Shown here one piece after another: positions 8,592 to 17,612 of a DNA stretch of 64,000 nucleotides; the first letter of the stretch is position 1; every line of letters begins with the position of its first letter. Below the pieces are notes generated by a model that did not search any database, was not told the DNA's origin, and was given only the letters and a program-made list of their open reading frames with translations. The stretch comes from Flavobacteriales bacterium. Lineage in GTDB: Bacteria; Bacteroidota; Bacteroidia; Flavobacteriales_F; PHOS-HE28. The stretch lies in contig JADKFY010000004.1 in assembly GCA_016717305.1 (NCBI GenBank), positions 62,001 to 126,000 of the forward strand. Direction: 5' to 3'. A program made the position numbers and the translations under genes.

Positions 8592-9986
8592 TTACCGGCG
8601 GAATCGGTAAACCCAAACTTTCTTGTCCGCTTCAACGGAATCGACCATGGGCCAATGTGCGCGAAGGTGTCCTTTGGTGCGTTGCTCTGGATCCGTCAAT
8701 GCGCTCCAAGCATCAACGAGGATCACAGCATCCTCTTCGGATCCCAGGGCCACGAACCGATCCGGATGATCCACGAGGAACACGTTCTGTTCGATCAGGT
8801 CCAGTTCCATAGTTCCGGGATCGCGTAACAGTTCCTTGTCCAAGTGCCAAGCGAAAGTGGGAGCGTAGTATCCCGGTGCGATCAATACCGACCGATGCCC
8901 CTCTTGCCACTGTTGTACCTGTGCCACCACGTGGGAAGGATGCAGCCCAGTGTATTTCCAAGGGTGAAATGTGAACCCCATTCCTGCGATCACTGCAGCA
9001 GCGGGTAACCAGCGCCAGCTCCGATCATTTAGCAATAGGGACAGTGAAATGGCGCTCAACAAGGCAAAGCCCGGTGCGGCGTAAACCAAGTAGCGGTCCA
9101 AGAAGATCGGCACCTTGTACGATACCAGGAACATGGACAACAGCGGAACGAACGCCCACATCAGAGCGATCTGCATGCCCGGTGAACGGAGTCCCTTCCG
9201 CACGGCGGCGATAAGAACAACTAGTAACAAGGCCACGGCCAAAACCGGTGCATTGCTCCAGCGCCACACCATGTTGTACAGTTCCTCCGGTTCAGGGGCG
9301 GTGAGCCAAGTGCCAGCCGAAACGCTGGTGCCCAAGCGCGTTAAGAATATAGTGGCGTACGGCACATAGCTCAGTGCGGTGATCCCCATTGCGATCAGCA
9401 CAGGTCTGCGTGCCTTGTGGAACGCGGGAAGCAGCACGAACAAGAACTGTAGGCCCACCATCAGCCAACCGAAGTAGTGCGTGAAGACCATCGCGATGTT
9501 CAGTAGCAGCAATAGGAGGGTGGCTTCCTTCCGCCCGTCAACGATGCGCTGGATCTGCCAAACACCAGCGGTGGCCAGCAATGTGAACAAAGCATAGGCT
9601 CGTACTTCGTGCGCAAAACCGAAGTGGTAGTTGCTAAAGGTGAAGAGCAATGCTGCGATCACCCCGACACGCACACCACCGTACACCGCGCCTAAGCGGA
9701 ACAAGGGCCACACGACCAACGCACTGAATACAGCGGATGGCGCCCGCAACCACGCTGCGTCCAAAGGCACGCCCGCACTCCACACTTTGGTCAGGATGAA
9801 ATGCAGTGGTGGGTTGTTCTCTGTGCGCAAGGCAGCGAACAGATCAGCCCAATTTCGCTGTGCCATCAACACAGTGAACGGTTCGTCGTGCGAAAGCTCG
9901 TTCCGACCAAGCCACAGTAGTTTCAACACCAAGTTGAAGGCCACCAGCCCGAAGAGGACCCAGCGTTCTTGGCGGCGATCAAGCAT
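8592..9986 (-). CDS. GT-C fold membrane glycosyltransferase (ArnT/PMT-like)
   Basis: 464 aa, about ten hydrophobic segments. The first periplasmic loop has the acidic signature NELSHDEPFTVLMAQRNW (catalytic-type Asp/Glu after TM1), followed by ENNPPLHF, which is typical of family 39/83 glycosyltransferases that use polyprenyl-phosphate sugars. The C-terminal ~110 residues are soluble and periplasmic. It would transfer a sugar from undecaprenyl-phosphate to a lipid or surface glycan; donor and acceptor are unknown. Stands alone, with no glycan cluster nearby. Confidence 0.8.
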   Translation of the reverse strand: MLDRRQERWVLFGLVAFNLVLKLLWLGRNELSHDEPFTVLMAQRNWADLFAALRTENNPPLHFILTKVWSAGVPLDAAWLRAPSAVFSALVVWPLFRLGAVYGGVRVGVIAALLFTFSNYHFGFAHEVRAYALFTLLATAGVWQIQRIVDGRKEATLLLLLLNIAMVFTHYFGWLMVGLQFLFVLLPAFHKARRPVLIAMGITALSYVPYATIFLTRLGTSVSAGTWLTAPEPEELYNMVWRWSNAPVLAVALLLVVLIAAVRKGLRSPGMQIALMWAFVPLLSMFLVSYKVPIFLDRYLVYAAPGFALLSAISLSLLLNDRSWRWLPAAAVIAGMGFTFHPWKYTGLHPSHVVAQVQQWQEGHRSVLIAPGYYAPTFAWHLDKELLRDPGTMELDLIEQNVFLVDHPDRFVALGSEEDAVILVDAWSALTDPEQRTKGHLRAHWPMVDSVEADKKVWVYRFRR

Positions 9987-10066
9987 GTGGCGAAACTACG
10001 GGGTAGCGGGTGTCGATCGTTGTTGTTAGGACCACCCGCCTTTTCAACCGCTGGATACGCACCCTC

Positions 10067-10501
10067 TCAAACCCGCCGATGCATAACATAATGCCCGCCG
10101 ATGCCCGGAATATCGAATAGCGGGCCATGCACTTTGAATCCCAGCCGCTCATAGAAGGGAACCACTTTCTCCCGCGCATTGCACCAGAGAAGATCAGCAT
10201 GTTGTGCCTTGAGGTGTTCGATCGCGAATTTCAAGAGCTTTGACCCGGCGCCTTGTCCTTCGAAAGCCGGATGCGTGGCCATTCCGCGTAATCGGTATTG
10301 TTTCCAACCCAACAGTTCCGGATGGTTCTCGGGGTAGAAGGAAGCTACTGAGATCCTGTGCTCCCCGATCTGGATGCCCAAATGGAACGCGCCATCCAAT
10401 CTGTCGTTGGCGAAATGGACGTCCTCTTCCGCGCCTCCTGGTCGTAATACCTCTAAGCGAAGTGAGTAGGTATCGGACGCCTTGATGAATCGGATACGCA
10501 T
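10067..10501 (-). CDS. GNAT family N-acetyltransferase
   Basis: 144 aa from the ATG at 10501 (MRIRFIKASDTY). The GNAT core is clear: motif V strand FHLGIQIGEHRISVASFYPE, motif A with RGMATHPAFEGQGAGSKLL (acetyl-CoA pyrophosphate loop Q/R-x-x-G-x-G/A), motif B with NAREKVVPFYERLGFKV. It resembles small ElaA-like acetyltransferases; the acceptor is unknown. The frame stays open upstream into a membrane protein gene, but the ~50 linking residues look non-coding (Cys/His/Arg-rich) and are better explained by a frame break at 10652-10656, so I start the gene here. Confidence 0.85.
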   Translation of the reverse strand: MRIRFIKASDTYSLRLEVLRPGGAEEDVHFANDRLDGAFHLGIQIGEHRISVASFYPENHPELLGWKQYRLRGMATHPAFEGQGAGSKLLKFAIEHLKAQHADLLWCNAREKVVPFYERLGFKVHGPLFDIPGIGGHYVMHRRV

Positions 10502-10596
10502 GAAGACGCAAGTTATACGACGGATGCAGCAATGGTCAAGATGACCTCTGTTCCTGGACAAAGCACATGGGGCGGTTACGGGATCCCGACTTTGGC

Positions 10597-11302
10597 TCAG
10601 CGTATGTCCTGTCCAAGCAATTCCGCAAGCCGACCTAAACGCTTTTCTGCATTTTTCCTGTTCCTGTTCACAATCATTCCCCTCCAATGTGATGCGCGTG
10701 ATCTCCATTCGCTTTTCGCCAGCGACAGCTTCTACCTTTTCCACCCGGCCGCAGATGGTGTCTGAAGGATAGGAGCGATGTTCGAAAGCGCTGAGCGCTC
10801 CCTTTGGAACATGGGTGCTTTCGCCCGGCCAAGGCAAACTGAGGGCATCGAACACGGAAGGACGAACGGTGCGTACCAGCTCGTTCTCCGCAATACGAAC
10901 CGTGTGCGGTGGCCACGCCAAGGCCGCAAAAAGCCACCAAGCCCCAGCGATGACCATCCCGAAACGAAGGGCGCTCACTACGGCAACGGTCCTGGGCGAT
11001 CGCGTTATGAACGAGACTCCAAGTGCCAAGAGTGCGATCGCGGCTGCCGAGAGCAAGGTCAGGATGGTCGCGATCGCCACACGTTCCATCGTTTCGAGTC
11101 CGCCCACGACCAATGTTGTTCGGTCCACCAACAAATAGCCGTTCTGAAAGCTGCTGATCATGGTCTCAAGCTCCATGCCCGGCGATGGGGAGAGCCAAGT
11201 GTCCAAGCCCACATACAACAACCGCAGGAAAAGTAGAACGCCGCCACCAAGCAGCAGGAAACGGATACCGTCCAATGCGTTATCACCGAGTCGGAATTTC
11301 AC
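10597..11302 (-). CDS. Inner-membrane protein of unknown function, probable one-base frame break near its 3' end
   Basis: About 235 aa. Three strongly hydrophobic segments (about residues 13-32, 72-97, 106-127) with a short loop between the first two (around LVDRTTLVVGG), then a ~100-residue soluble tail. As read, the frame runs into the downstream GNAT gene. If one A of the A5 run at 10652-10656 (minus strand) is removed, the tail instead ends cleanly as ENAEKRLGRLAELLGQDIR followed by TGA at 10597, a natural amphipathic helix. The fusion with GNAT is therefore probably false. No family recognised. Confidence 0.6.
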
Positions 11303-11304
11303 GA

Positions 11305-11515
11305 GTTGGAAAGTGAGGAAGTATGGATGTTGGGAAGTGAGGAGGTGAGGGTTGACCTTGGTTCCAGCACTCTGGCGTAGGGATGGTTGGTATTAACTGG
11401 CATTTGATGGAGCATCATTTAAAGTTGAAGTCCTCCACAACTGGAGCGTCCCTGATCCATCGACGATCGGCACGGCCCAAGCTTCTTCACTTCCTCACCT
11501 CTTCACCCTTATGCT
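11305..11515. repeat. Intergenic segment with GAAGTGAGGAGGT words and imperfect inverted repeat
   Basis: Two direct copies of an 18-base word (near 11306 and 11329, about 16/18 identical) on the left. On the right (11485-11504) is a complementary CTTCACTTCCTCACCTC stretch; 11339-11350 pairs with 11493-11504 at 11 of 12 positions. No ORF of note. It sits between the membrane protein start and the M42 stop, both on the minus strand, and could form a large stem in the M42 3' region. Confidence 0.45.
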
Positions 11516-11517
11516 CT

Positions 11518-12621
11518 TCACTTGAAATACCGCATATCCTGACCAGCCTTCAATGCCCTCACTGAGGAGTAGATCAGCTTGATCACACTTTCAACATCGC
11601 CACGGTCCACGCTTTCAACGGTGGTGTGCATGTACCGCAAAGGTAAACTGATCAATGCCGATGGAACGCCGGATGCGCCGTACGCGAACGCATCCGTATC
11701 GGTACCGGTGGCCCTGCTGCTTGCTGAACGTTGGAAGGCGATCTTCTCCTTTTGGGCCACACCCACGATGTGCTTCAGCAAGGTGTTGTGCACCGCAGGA
11801 GCGTAGCTCAGTACAGGACCAGCACCGCACGCGATGTCACCGCTGTTGATCTTGTTCATCATCGGCGTTTGGGTGTCGTGGGTCACGTCCGTTACAATGG
11901 CGATATCGGGTCGTAACCGTTCCACGATCATTTCCGCACCGCGCAGACCGACTTCCTCTTGCACGCTGTTCGTGATGTACAGGCCGAAGGGCAGTTTCAC
12001 CTTGTTCTCCTTGAGCAACCGGGCAACCTCCGCGATCATGAAACCACCCATGCGGTTGTCCAAGGCACGGCCAACGAAGCGGCGTTTGTTGAGCACCATG
12101 AATTCATCTTCATACGTGATCACGCAGCCGACGTGGACACCCAAGGCCTCCACTTCTTCCTTCGTATTGCAACCGCAGTCCAGAAAGATGTTGTCCAAGG
12201 CCGGGGTGATCTCGGTCTTGCCATTGCGCACATGGATCGCCGGCCAGCCGAATACGGCTTTCACGATCCCTTTGTCCGTGAAAATGTTCACCCGTTTGCT
12301 AGGGGCGATGATATGATCACTTCCACCATTTCGGCGCACGTAGATGAATCCTTCTTTGGTGATGTAGTGCACGAACCAGCTGATCTCATCGGCATGGGCC
12401 TCGATCACCACTTTGTACTTGGCGCTAGGGTTGATCACGCCCACAACGGTGCCATAGTTGTCCACGATGTGGTCGTCCACATAAGGCTTCAGGTATTCCA
12501 GCCAGATCTTCTGGCCATCGCTCTCGAAACCGGTCGGAGATGGATTGTTGAGGTATCGCTCAAGAAAGGTCAATGAGTTCTTCGTGAGGATACTGGGCGA
12601 GATTGTGTTCTTTTTGGCCAT
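11518..12621 (-). CDS. M42 family metallo-aminopeptidase (glutamyl aminopeptidase/endoglucanase M family)
   Basis: 367 aa, the usual length. Dinuclear metal site residues are visible: IEAHADEISW (His and Asp about residue 75), ALDNRMGG (bridging Asp), SVQEEVGLRGAE (catalytic Glu pair), VTDVTHDTQTP (Asp), and the final LRYMHTTVE (His). M42 enzymes form dodecameric cytosolic shells that trim N-terminal residues from short peptides released by proteases. No signal peptide. Divergent from the OmpA/PD40 gene, from which it is separated by 147 bases that must hold both promoters. Confidence 0.92.
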   Translation of the reverse strand: MAKKNTISPSILTKNSLTFLERYLNNPSPTGFESDGQKIWLEYLKPYVDDHIVDNYGTVVGVINPSAKYKVVIEAHADEISWFVHYITKEGFIYVRRNGGSDHIIAPSKRVNIFTDKGIVKAVFGWPAIHVRNGKTEITPALDNIFLDCGCNTKEEVEALGVHVGCVITYEDEFMVLNKRRFVGRALDNRMGGFMIAEVARLLKENKVKLPFGLYITNSVQEEVGLRGAEMIVERLRPDIAIVTDVTHDTQTPMMNKINSGDIACGAGPVLSYAPAVHNTLLKHIVGVAQKEKIAFQRSASSRATGTDTDAFAYGASGVPSALISLPLRYMHTTVESVDRGDVESVIKLIYSSVRALKAGQDMRYFK

Positions 12622-12768
12622 GTGAGGTGTTTACCGTTGATCAGACTTGTGATCAGGCGCGGTGGGCGCAGGCAGATGCCAAATCTAGTTTCTTTGATCA
12701 GCCGAACCCTGAGCATTCCAAATACGTATCAACAGCGCATTATTGAACGTGACCCAAGTACCATCTCC

Positions 12769-14764
12769 ATGTTGATCCTCAATACCCGCCTCGCCCTTTT
12801 TCCCTTTCTGTTTGCTGCTCTATCCGTAGTTGCACAGGATCCATCAACGATAAAGAAGGCACAGGACCTTGCAAAGAAGGCCGATAAGATCGCACAGAAC
12901 GGTAGCCTCCACTTCACACAGGCCGAGGCCATGTTCGAAGAGGCCATTGCTATGGCACCGAACGATGCCGAAGTGAACATGGGAATGGGACTATGTCAGT
13001 TGAATGGGCCTTTCCGGAGCAAGGCGCTTCCTTACTTCCAAAAAGCGCGTGTTTCGGACCCTTCCTTTAGGCATCTCGCTTTTCTGACCGGTTATGCATT
13101 GCAACTGGATGCACAATGGGATGAAGCTATGGCCATGTACCAAGAGCACAAGAAGCAGAACCCCTATTTGGATGATCCCGAGGTTATGTACAACGACGTG
13201 GACCGACGGATCCGCGAATGCCAGAACGGGGTCGCTGCCATGGCACAGCCTACAAAGGCCGAGGTCAAGAACATGGGTCCGGGCATCAATTCACCTTACG
13301 CGGACTATGGTCCGGTCGTAGCCGCTGATGGTGCCGCGCTTTATTACACAAGCCGAAGGCCGATGGGTGCCGGTGCCAAAGTGAACAAAGCGACCAAAGA
13401 GTATTTCGAGGATATCCATACCGCCAGCAAGAACGGAACGGAATGGTCACCGGCAACGCGAGCGGTGGAACCGGTGAACACCGAAGGAAATGATGCCGCC
13501 GTGGGACTTTTCAGCGATGGAAGAACGATGGTGATCTACCGCGATGATGTGGGCAATGGGGATCTGTTCGAGAGTGTCCGCACAGGAGATAGCTGGTCAA
13601 CCCCTGTCGCATTCGGACCGAACATCAATACACCCGGACATGAAACGAGTGCATGGTACAGCTTCGATCGCCAATGGCTCTATTTCGTAACTGATGGATT
13701 GGATGACAATGTCGGTGGTCAGGATATCTACCGCAGCCGCTGGGATGCCGCGAACAAGCAATGGGGCAGGGGAGAGAACCTTGGACCCACTGTGAACACC
13801 ATCTACGACGAGGACGGGGGTCTATGTACATCCTGATGGAAAGACGATCTACTTCAGCAGTAAAGGCCACAGTAGCATGGGTGGTTACGATATCTTCAGC
13901 AGCCGCTTGGAAAATGGCCAATGGACCAAGCCGGAATCGCTTGGCTGGCCTGTGAACTCACCGGATGATGACATGTTCTTTGTAATGACCGCCGATGGGA
14001 GCAAAGGGTATTTCAGTTCGCTCCGTGCAGATGGACTGGGTGAAGACGATATCTACTGCGCCAACTTCGGTCCTCTCGATGGTTCCTCAGCGGAGAATTT
14101 GTTGGTGAATGCAGCTGGTGGTGCCACTTTCGCTGCAGTGAAACCCACCACGGTGATGCTCAAGGGCAAGGTGGTCGACCATGCCAAGCAAACCGGCGTG
14201 GAAGCACATATCCAATTCATGGACCTCGCGAATGCCAACCTGGTCGCTGACTTTACCACGGATGCAACCAACGGTAAATACCTCGTGGCGGTTCCCGCAG
14301 GACATGACTATGCTATGTATGTGAAGGCCAATGGCTATCTCACACACAGCGAGAACCTTCCCGTGCTGGAAGGGATGCAGCATCTGGACCTCGACCTGGA
14401 CATAGCCATGGAATCGATCAAGATGGGAAGTCAAGTGACGCTGAAGAACCTCTTTTTCGCTTTCGGTAGTGCCGAATTGGAACAACGATCACTTGCCGAG
14501 CTCAATCAGCTGGAGGATCTGTTGAACAAGAACCAGAACATGCGTTTGATAGTCGCCGGACATACGGACAGTACCGGTTCTGCCGAACTGAACCAGGGTC
14601 TTTCCGAAGAACGGGCCAAAGCCGTTGTGGACTATCTGGTGAAACGCGGAATACGAAAGGATCGATTGGAGTCCAGCGGCTTCGGGGATTCGCAACCTAA
14701 AGTGCCGAACAATTGCTCGTACAACAAGGCACTGAATCGCAGGACGGAGATCAAGGTGTTGTAG
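12769..14764 (+). pseudogene. OmpA family protein with TPR and PD40 propeller, frame break in G5 run
   Basis: About 664 aa once joined. Start at the ATG at 12769 (MLILNTRLALFPFLF signal peptide, cleavage near VVAQ). Parts: TPR-like helices (about 25-140), WD40/PD40 propeller (about 160-430; YYTSRRPMG, TMVIYRDD, MFFVMTADGSKGYFSS), a carboxypeptidase-regulatory-like beta domain (about 455-545), and an OmpA-C peptidoglycan-binding domain (NLFFAFGSAELEQ, AGHTDSTGSAELNQGLSEERA). It resembles the PorE type of OmpA protein that anchors type IX secretion components to peptidoglycan, but that identity is not proved. At GGGGG (13816-13820) the frame shifts by one; with four Gs it reads DEDG-VYVHPDGKTIYFSS. 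Very likely a homopolymer indel. Confidence 0.88.
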
Positions 14765-14787
14765 AGGAGGAGGCAGGAGCAGATTGC

Positions 14788-14830
14788 AAAAGCAGGAGGC
14801 AAAGCGGTATCGCATTGCATCCTGCTTTTT
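14788..14830 (+). terminator. Intrinsic terminator of OmpA/PD40 gene
   Basis: Stem AAAAGCAGGA (14788-14797) with TCCTGCTTTT (14820-14829); the inside also pairs (GCAAAGCG with CGCATTGC, one mismatch). It ends in five T residues. The preceding bases share the GGCAGGAGCAG vocabulary found at 51.6 kb and 58.3 kb. Confidence 0.8.
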
Positions 14831-14878
14831 GTCGTTGCCACCTGCCGTTTCCAGCATCGCCGCTGCCTACATTCGACC

Positions 14879-15553
14879 ATGCGTATTCCGCCGACCGATT
14901 TTAAACCATACCGCACCGCAGATGGTTCCTACACGTTGCGAAGTGAGAGTTGGGACGTTTTCCATCACAGTGTGGTCGGCGCGGTGAATGAAAGCACACA
15001 CGTGTTCATCAAAGCCGGGCTTGAAGCGGTCCATGGGCCCAATGTGGATGTGCTCGAAGTGGGCCTTGGTACCGGCCTAAACTTGTTGCTGACCTGGATC
15101 CGATGCCTTGAAGGAAAGTGCGCGGTCCGTTATACTGCACTTGAGCCATTTCCACTGCCTGTTGCCACGTTGGAAGAACTTCAGTATTGCGAGGATCTCG
15201 CGTGGCCCGGCCTGCATGGTCCATTCCTCGATCTCATGACATGCACCCACGACGACTGGAATGGAGCGGAGGGTGGCATGACCTTCCGAAAATTGCCGTT
15301 GAACGTGTCGGAGATCGACCATGAAGAAATGTATGATGTGATCTACTTCGATGCCTTTGGACCCAACACGCAACCGGAATTGTGGACCTTGCAGGTTTTC
15401 CAACGGATGCACCGTGCATTGCGCCATGGAGGTCTGCTTGTGACCTACTGCGCCAAAGGCGATGTGCGGCGCACGATGCAGGCCGCCGGGTTCGGTGTGG
15501 AACGACTACAAGGCCCACCGGGGAAACGCGAAATGCTGCGCGGGCGGAAGTGA
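14879..15553 (+). CDS. mnmD: MnmD: tRNA (5-methylaminomethyl-2-thiouridine)-methyltransferase
   Basis: 224 aa. SAM-binding motif I is VDVLEVGLGTGLNLLLTW (about residues 59-76). The family hallmark YDVIYFDAFGPNTQPELWT is present (about residues 153-171), followed by GGLLVTYCAKGDVRRTMQAAGF. This is the stand-alone methyltransferase part of MnmC (DUF752); the FAD oxidase part is absent, as is usual in Bacteroidota. It methylates aminomethyl-uridine at the wobble position 34 of tRNA. Short spacing (27 bases) to the NUDIX gene suggests one transcript. Confidence 0.92.
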   Translation: MRIPPTDFKPYRTADGSYTLRSESWDVFHHSVVGAVNESTHVFIKAGLEAVHGPNVDVLEVGLGTGLNLLLTWIRCLEGKCAVRYTALEPFPLPVATLEELQYCEDLAWPGLHGPFLDLMTCTHDDWNGAEGGMTFRKLPLNVSEIDHEEMYDVIYFDAFGPNTQPELWTLQVFQRMHRALRHGGLLVTYCAKGDVRRTMQAAGFGVERLQGPPGKREMLRGRK

Positions 15554-15580
15554 TCCCCACCATTTGTCGATCTTCACACC

Positions 15581-16012
15581 ATGTTCACCATTCGCGTCTA
15601 CGGCTTGTTGCTCAACAACGGTCATGTGCTTGTTTCCGACGAGATCATCCGGGGACAGTGCATTACCAAATTTCCAGGTGGCGGATTGGAGTTCGGTGAA
15701 GGTTTGAAGGACTGCCTTGTGCGCGAGATCCGCGAAGAGATCGGGTTAGTGGCCAATGACTTGGAACATTTCTACACCACGGATTTCTTCCAACAAAGCG
15801 CTTTTCACGCCACACCCATGCAGGTGGTAAGCGTTTACTACACCTTCGCTGTTGCCGATCCACAGGCGATCCCGGTCGTTGCAGAACCGTTCAATGGAAT
15901 GCGTGGTGATCAAGTCGGTGAACTCTTCCGTTGGTTACCCTTGGAGAGTGCGAAACCCGAAGATCTCAGTTTGTCGATCGATCGAATAGTGCTGGGGATG
16001 ATCACACAGTGA
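15581..16012 (+). CDS. NUDIX hydrolase
   Basis: 143 aa. A full Nudix box is seen about residues 32-54: GGGLEFGEGLKDCLVREIREE-IGL, fitting G-x5-E-x7-R-E-x2-E-E-x-G. Preceded by ITKFPGG, the usual approach strand. The family hydrolyses nucleoside diphosphates linked to another moiety; the substrate cannot be inferred. It is probably co-transcribed with mnmD and converges on the unknown gene at 16039. Confidence 0.9.
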   Translation: MFTIRVYGLLLNNGHVLVSDEIIRGQCITKFPGGGLEFGEGLKDCLVREIREEIGLVANDLEHFYTTDFFQQSAFHATPMQVVSVYYTFAVADPQAIPVVAEPFNGMRGDQVGELFRWLPLESAKPEDLSLSIDRIVLGMITQ

Positions 16013-16038
16013 TACCCGCTCAAGTCTCCGCCCCAAGC

Positions 16039-16614
16039 TTATACCCCAAGTCTACGCATCACCATGCTTTCCACATTCTGGAAAACACCTTCCGGCTCAA
16101 AGGTGCGCCATGGCAACGCGTTCAGTTTGCCACCCAGCAGGAAATACTGATCAATGTTCGAGGACTGCATATCCTCCAACACATGGGGACGGAAATTGAG
16201 CAAAGCGATCCAGCCATTTGCATCGTTCACCTCGTCAAACCACTCGTTGTAATATTCGTCATCGCTGCTGTGGAAGTTGAGGACGTTCTCACCGATCAAG
16301 ATGAACTTGCTTATCCCCTGCGCCATCATGTGTTCAACGATATCGCGCTTGAGCACCATGATATCGTTGTGCAATAGATCGTTCCACTCGCCGATGAGTT
16401 CGATGATCGCGTAGCCTTCGTCGTAATCAACGAAGACCACTTTCATGTACAATGTGCTGCTCCCGAAGTTGTCCCATTGTGGATGGATCGCATGGTCGTA
16501 GACCGCATTGCTGAATTCGAATTCGCTGTGCTCCGTTCCGAAGAACGGTGAACGTTCATCCTCTTCAGCCGTGTAATGGTGCCGCCAGTTCCAGTAAGGT
16601 TCGATCGCATGCAT
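16039..16614 (-). CDS. Conserved Bacteroidota protein of unknown function
   Basis: 191 aa from MHAIEPYWNWR at 16614, chosen over an upstream ATG because the 26 extra residues are hydrophobic noise and proteins of this kind begin M-x-A-I-E-P. The sequence is rich in acidic and aromatic residues (YTAEEDERSPFFG, FNSADDEYY-type) with an alternating beta strand (YMKVVFVDYDEGYAIIELIGEWNDLLHNDI). No signal peptide or membrane helix. I recognise the pattern as a widespread cytosolic Bacteroidota family without known function. Confidence 0.75.
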   Translation of the reverse strand: MHAIEPYWNWRHHYTAEEDERSPFFGTEHSEFEFSNAVYDHAIHPQWDNFGSSTLYMKVVFVDYDEGYAIIELIGEWNDLLHNDIMVLKRDIVEHMMAQGISKFILIGENVLNFHSSDDEYYNEWFDEVNDANGWIALLNFRPHVLEDMQSSNIDQYFLLGGKLNALPWRTFEPEGVFQNVESMVMRRLGV

Positions 16615-16731
16615 TACATGCAAAGTTATTTGGAAGGAGTTGCAAGGCAATACAATTGGACGCAAAAAGTACAGCGGATCTGATCGCTTCAAAAGCTTAG
16701 CCCGTGCACTCTTGTCCGGTCTTGCCGCGCT

Positions 16732-17535
16732 TCACCCTTGACTATCGATCGCAGCGCGCACACTCCCGAATTTCTTCAGTAGACCGTTGGCGGTCTCGTA
16801 GTCCACACCTGTTCCTTCCATCACCATAAGGGTACCGCGGTCGATCAGCTTATTGTTGCTCAGTTGCATGTCCACCATGCGATTGCCTTTCACCCTGCCC
16901 AGTTTTACCATGACCGCGGTGCTGATCATGTTCAGGACAAGTTTCTGTGCGGTTCCACTTTTCATCCGTGTGCTGCCGGTTACAAATTCTGGACCTACGA
17001 CCACTACGACAGAGTGCTGTGCCGTTGTTGCCAATGCACTTCCAGGATTGCATGTAATACCTCCGGTGAGGATCCCTTCGGCATTGCATTTCTCCAATGC
17101 GCTTATGACATAAGGTGTTCCACCGCTCGCCGCTATTCCGATCACCGTGTCGTTCTTGCCCACCGCATGTTCTTGAAGATCTTTCCAGCCTTGTTCCCGA
17201 TCATCTTCCGCGAATTCCACCGCTTTCCGAATGGCTGCATCACCACCGGCGATCAGCCCGATCACCAGTCCATAGGGTACACCAAAAGTTGGTGGACATT
17301 CACTGGCATCAACGATACCCAAGCGACCGCTCGTGCCAGCACCCATATAGATCAGCCGACCTCCACGTTGCATACGTTCCACGATCGCATCCACCAATTG
17401 TCCGATCGCGGGCAACACGTGTTGAACTGCGATCGCAACCGTGCGGTCCTCGGTGTTGATGTTCTGAAGAAGATCTGCCGTGGACATTTTCTCCAGTTGG
17501 TCGTAGCGCGAAGTGCTCTCAGTGATCTTGTCCAT
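16732..17535 (-). CDS. murQ: N-acetylmuramic acid 6-phosphate etherase MurQ
   Basis: 267 aa, somewhat shorter than the ~300 of E. coli MurQ. SIS fold with YMGAGTSGRLGIVDASECPPTFG (phosphosugar loop, about residues 63-86), the catalytic Glu context EFAEDDREQGW, IAASGGTPYVISAL, and GSTRMKSGTAQKL. It cleaves the lactyl ether of MurNAc-6P, giving GlcNAc-6P and D-lactate in peptidoglycan recycling. No AnmK or PTS neighbour is present. The GlcD-like oxidase at 1.8 kb could in principle use the D-lactate, but that link is only a guess. Confidence 0.95.
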   Translation of the reverse strand: MDKITESTSRYDQLEKMSTADLLQNINTEDRTVAIAVQHVLPAIGQLVDAIVERMQRGGRLIYMGAGTSGRLGIVDASECPPTFGVPYGLVIGLIAGGDAAIRKAVEFAEDDREQGWKDLQEHAVGKNDTVIGIAASGGTPYVISALEKCNAEGILTGGITCNPGSALATTAQHSVVVVVGPEFVTGSTRMKSGTAQKLVLNMISTAVMVKLGRVKGNRMVDMQLSNNKLIDRGTLMVMEGTGVDYETANGLLKKFGSVRAAIDSQG

Positions 17536-17567
17536 GGTGAGGGTTCGGGGCGAAAGTTCGGAAAAGG

Positions 17568-17595
17568 AAAAGGGCCGCTGTTGTGCGGCCCTTTT
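17568..17595 (-). terminator. Intrinsic terminator downstream of secreted esterase-like gene
   Basis: Perfect 11-bp stem AAAAGGGCCGC (17568-17578) with 17585-17595, 6-nt loop TGTTGT. The transcript end reads U4 on either strand. It lies between the stop of the esterase-like gene (17613, minus) and the murQ start. Confidence 0.85.
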
Positions 17596-17612
17596 CTTGG
17601 ATGTTCAGTTGA

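Noticed and set aside
13816..13836. Programmed frameshift in the OmpA/PD40 gene
   Set aside because: No slippery heptamer or downstream pseudoknot seen; several other genes here have similar single-base breaks, so an indel is simpler.
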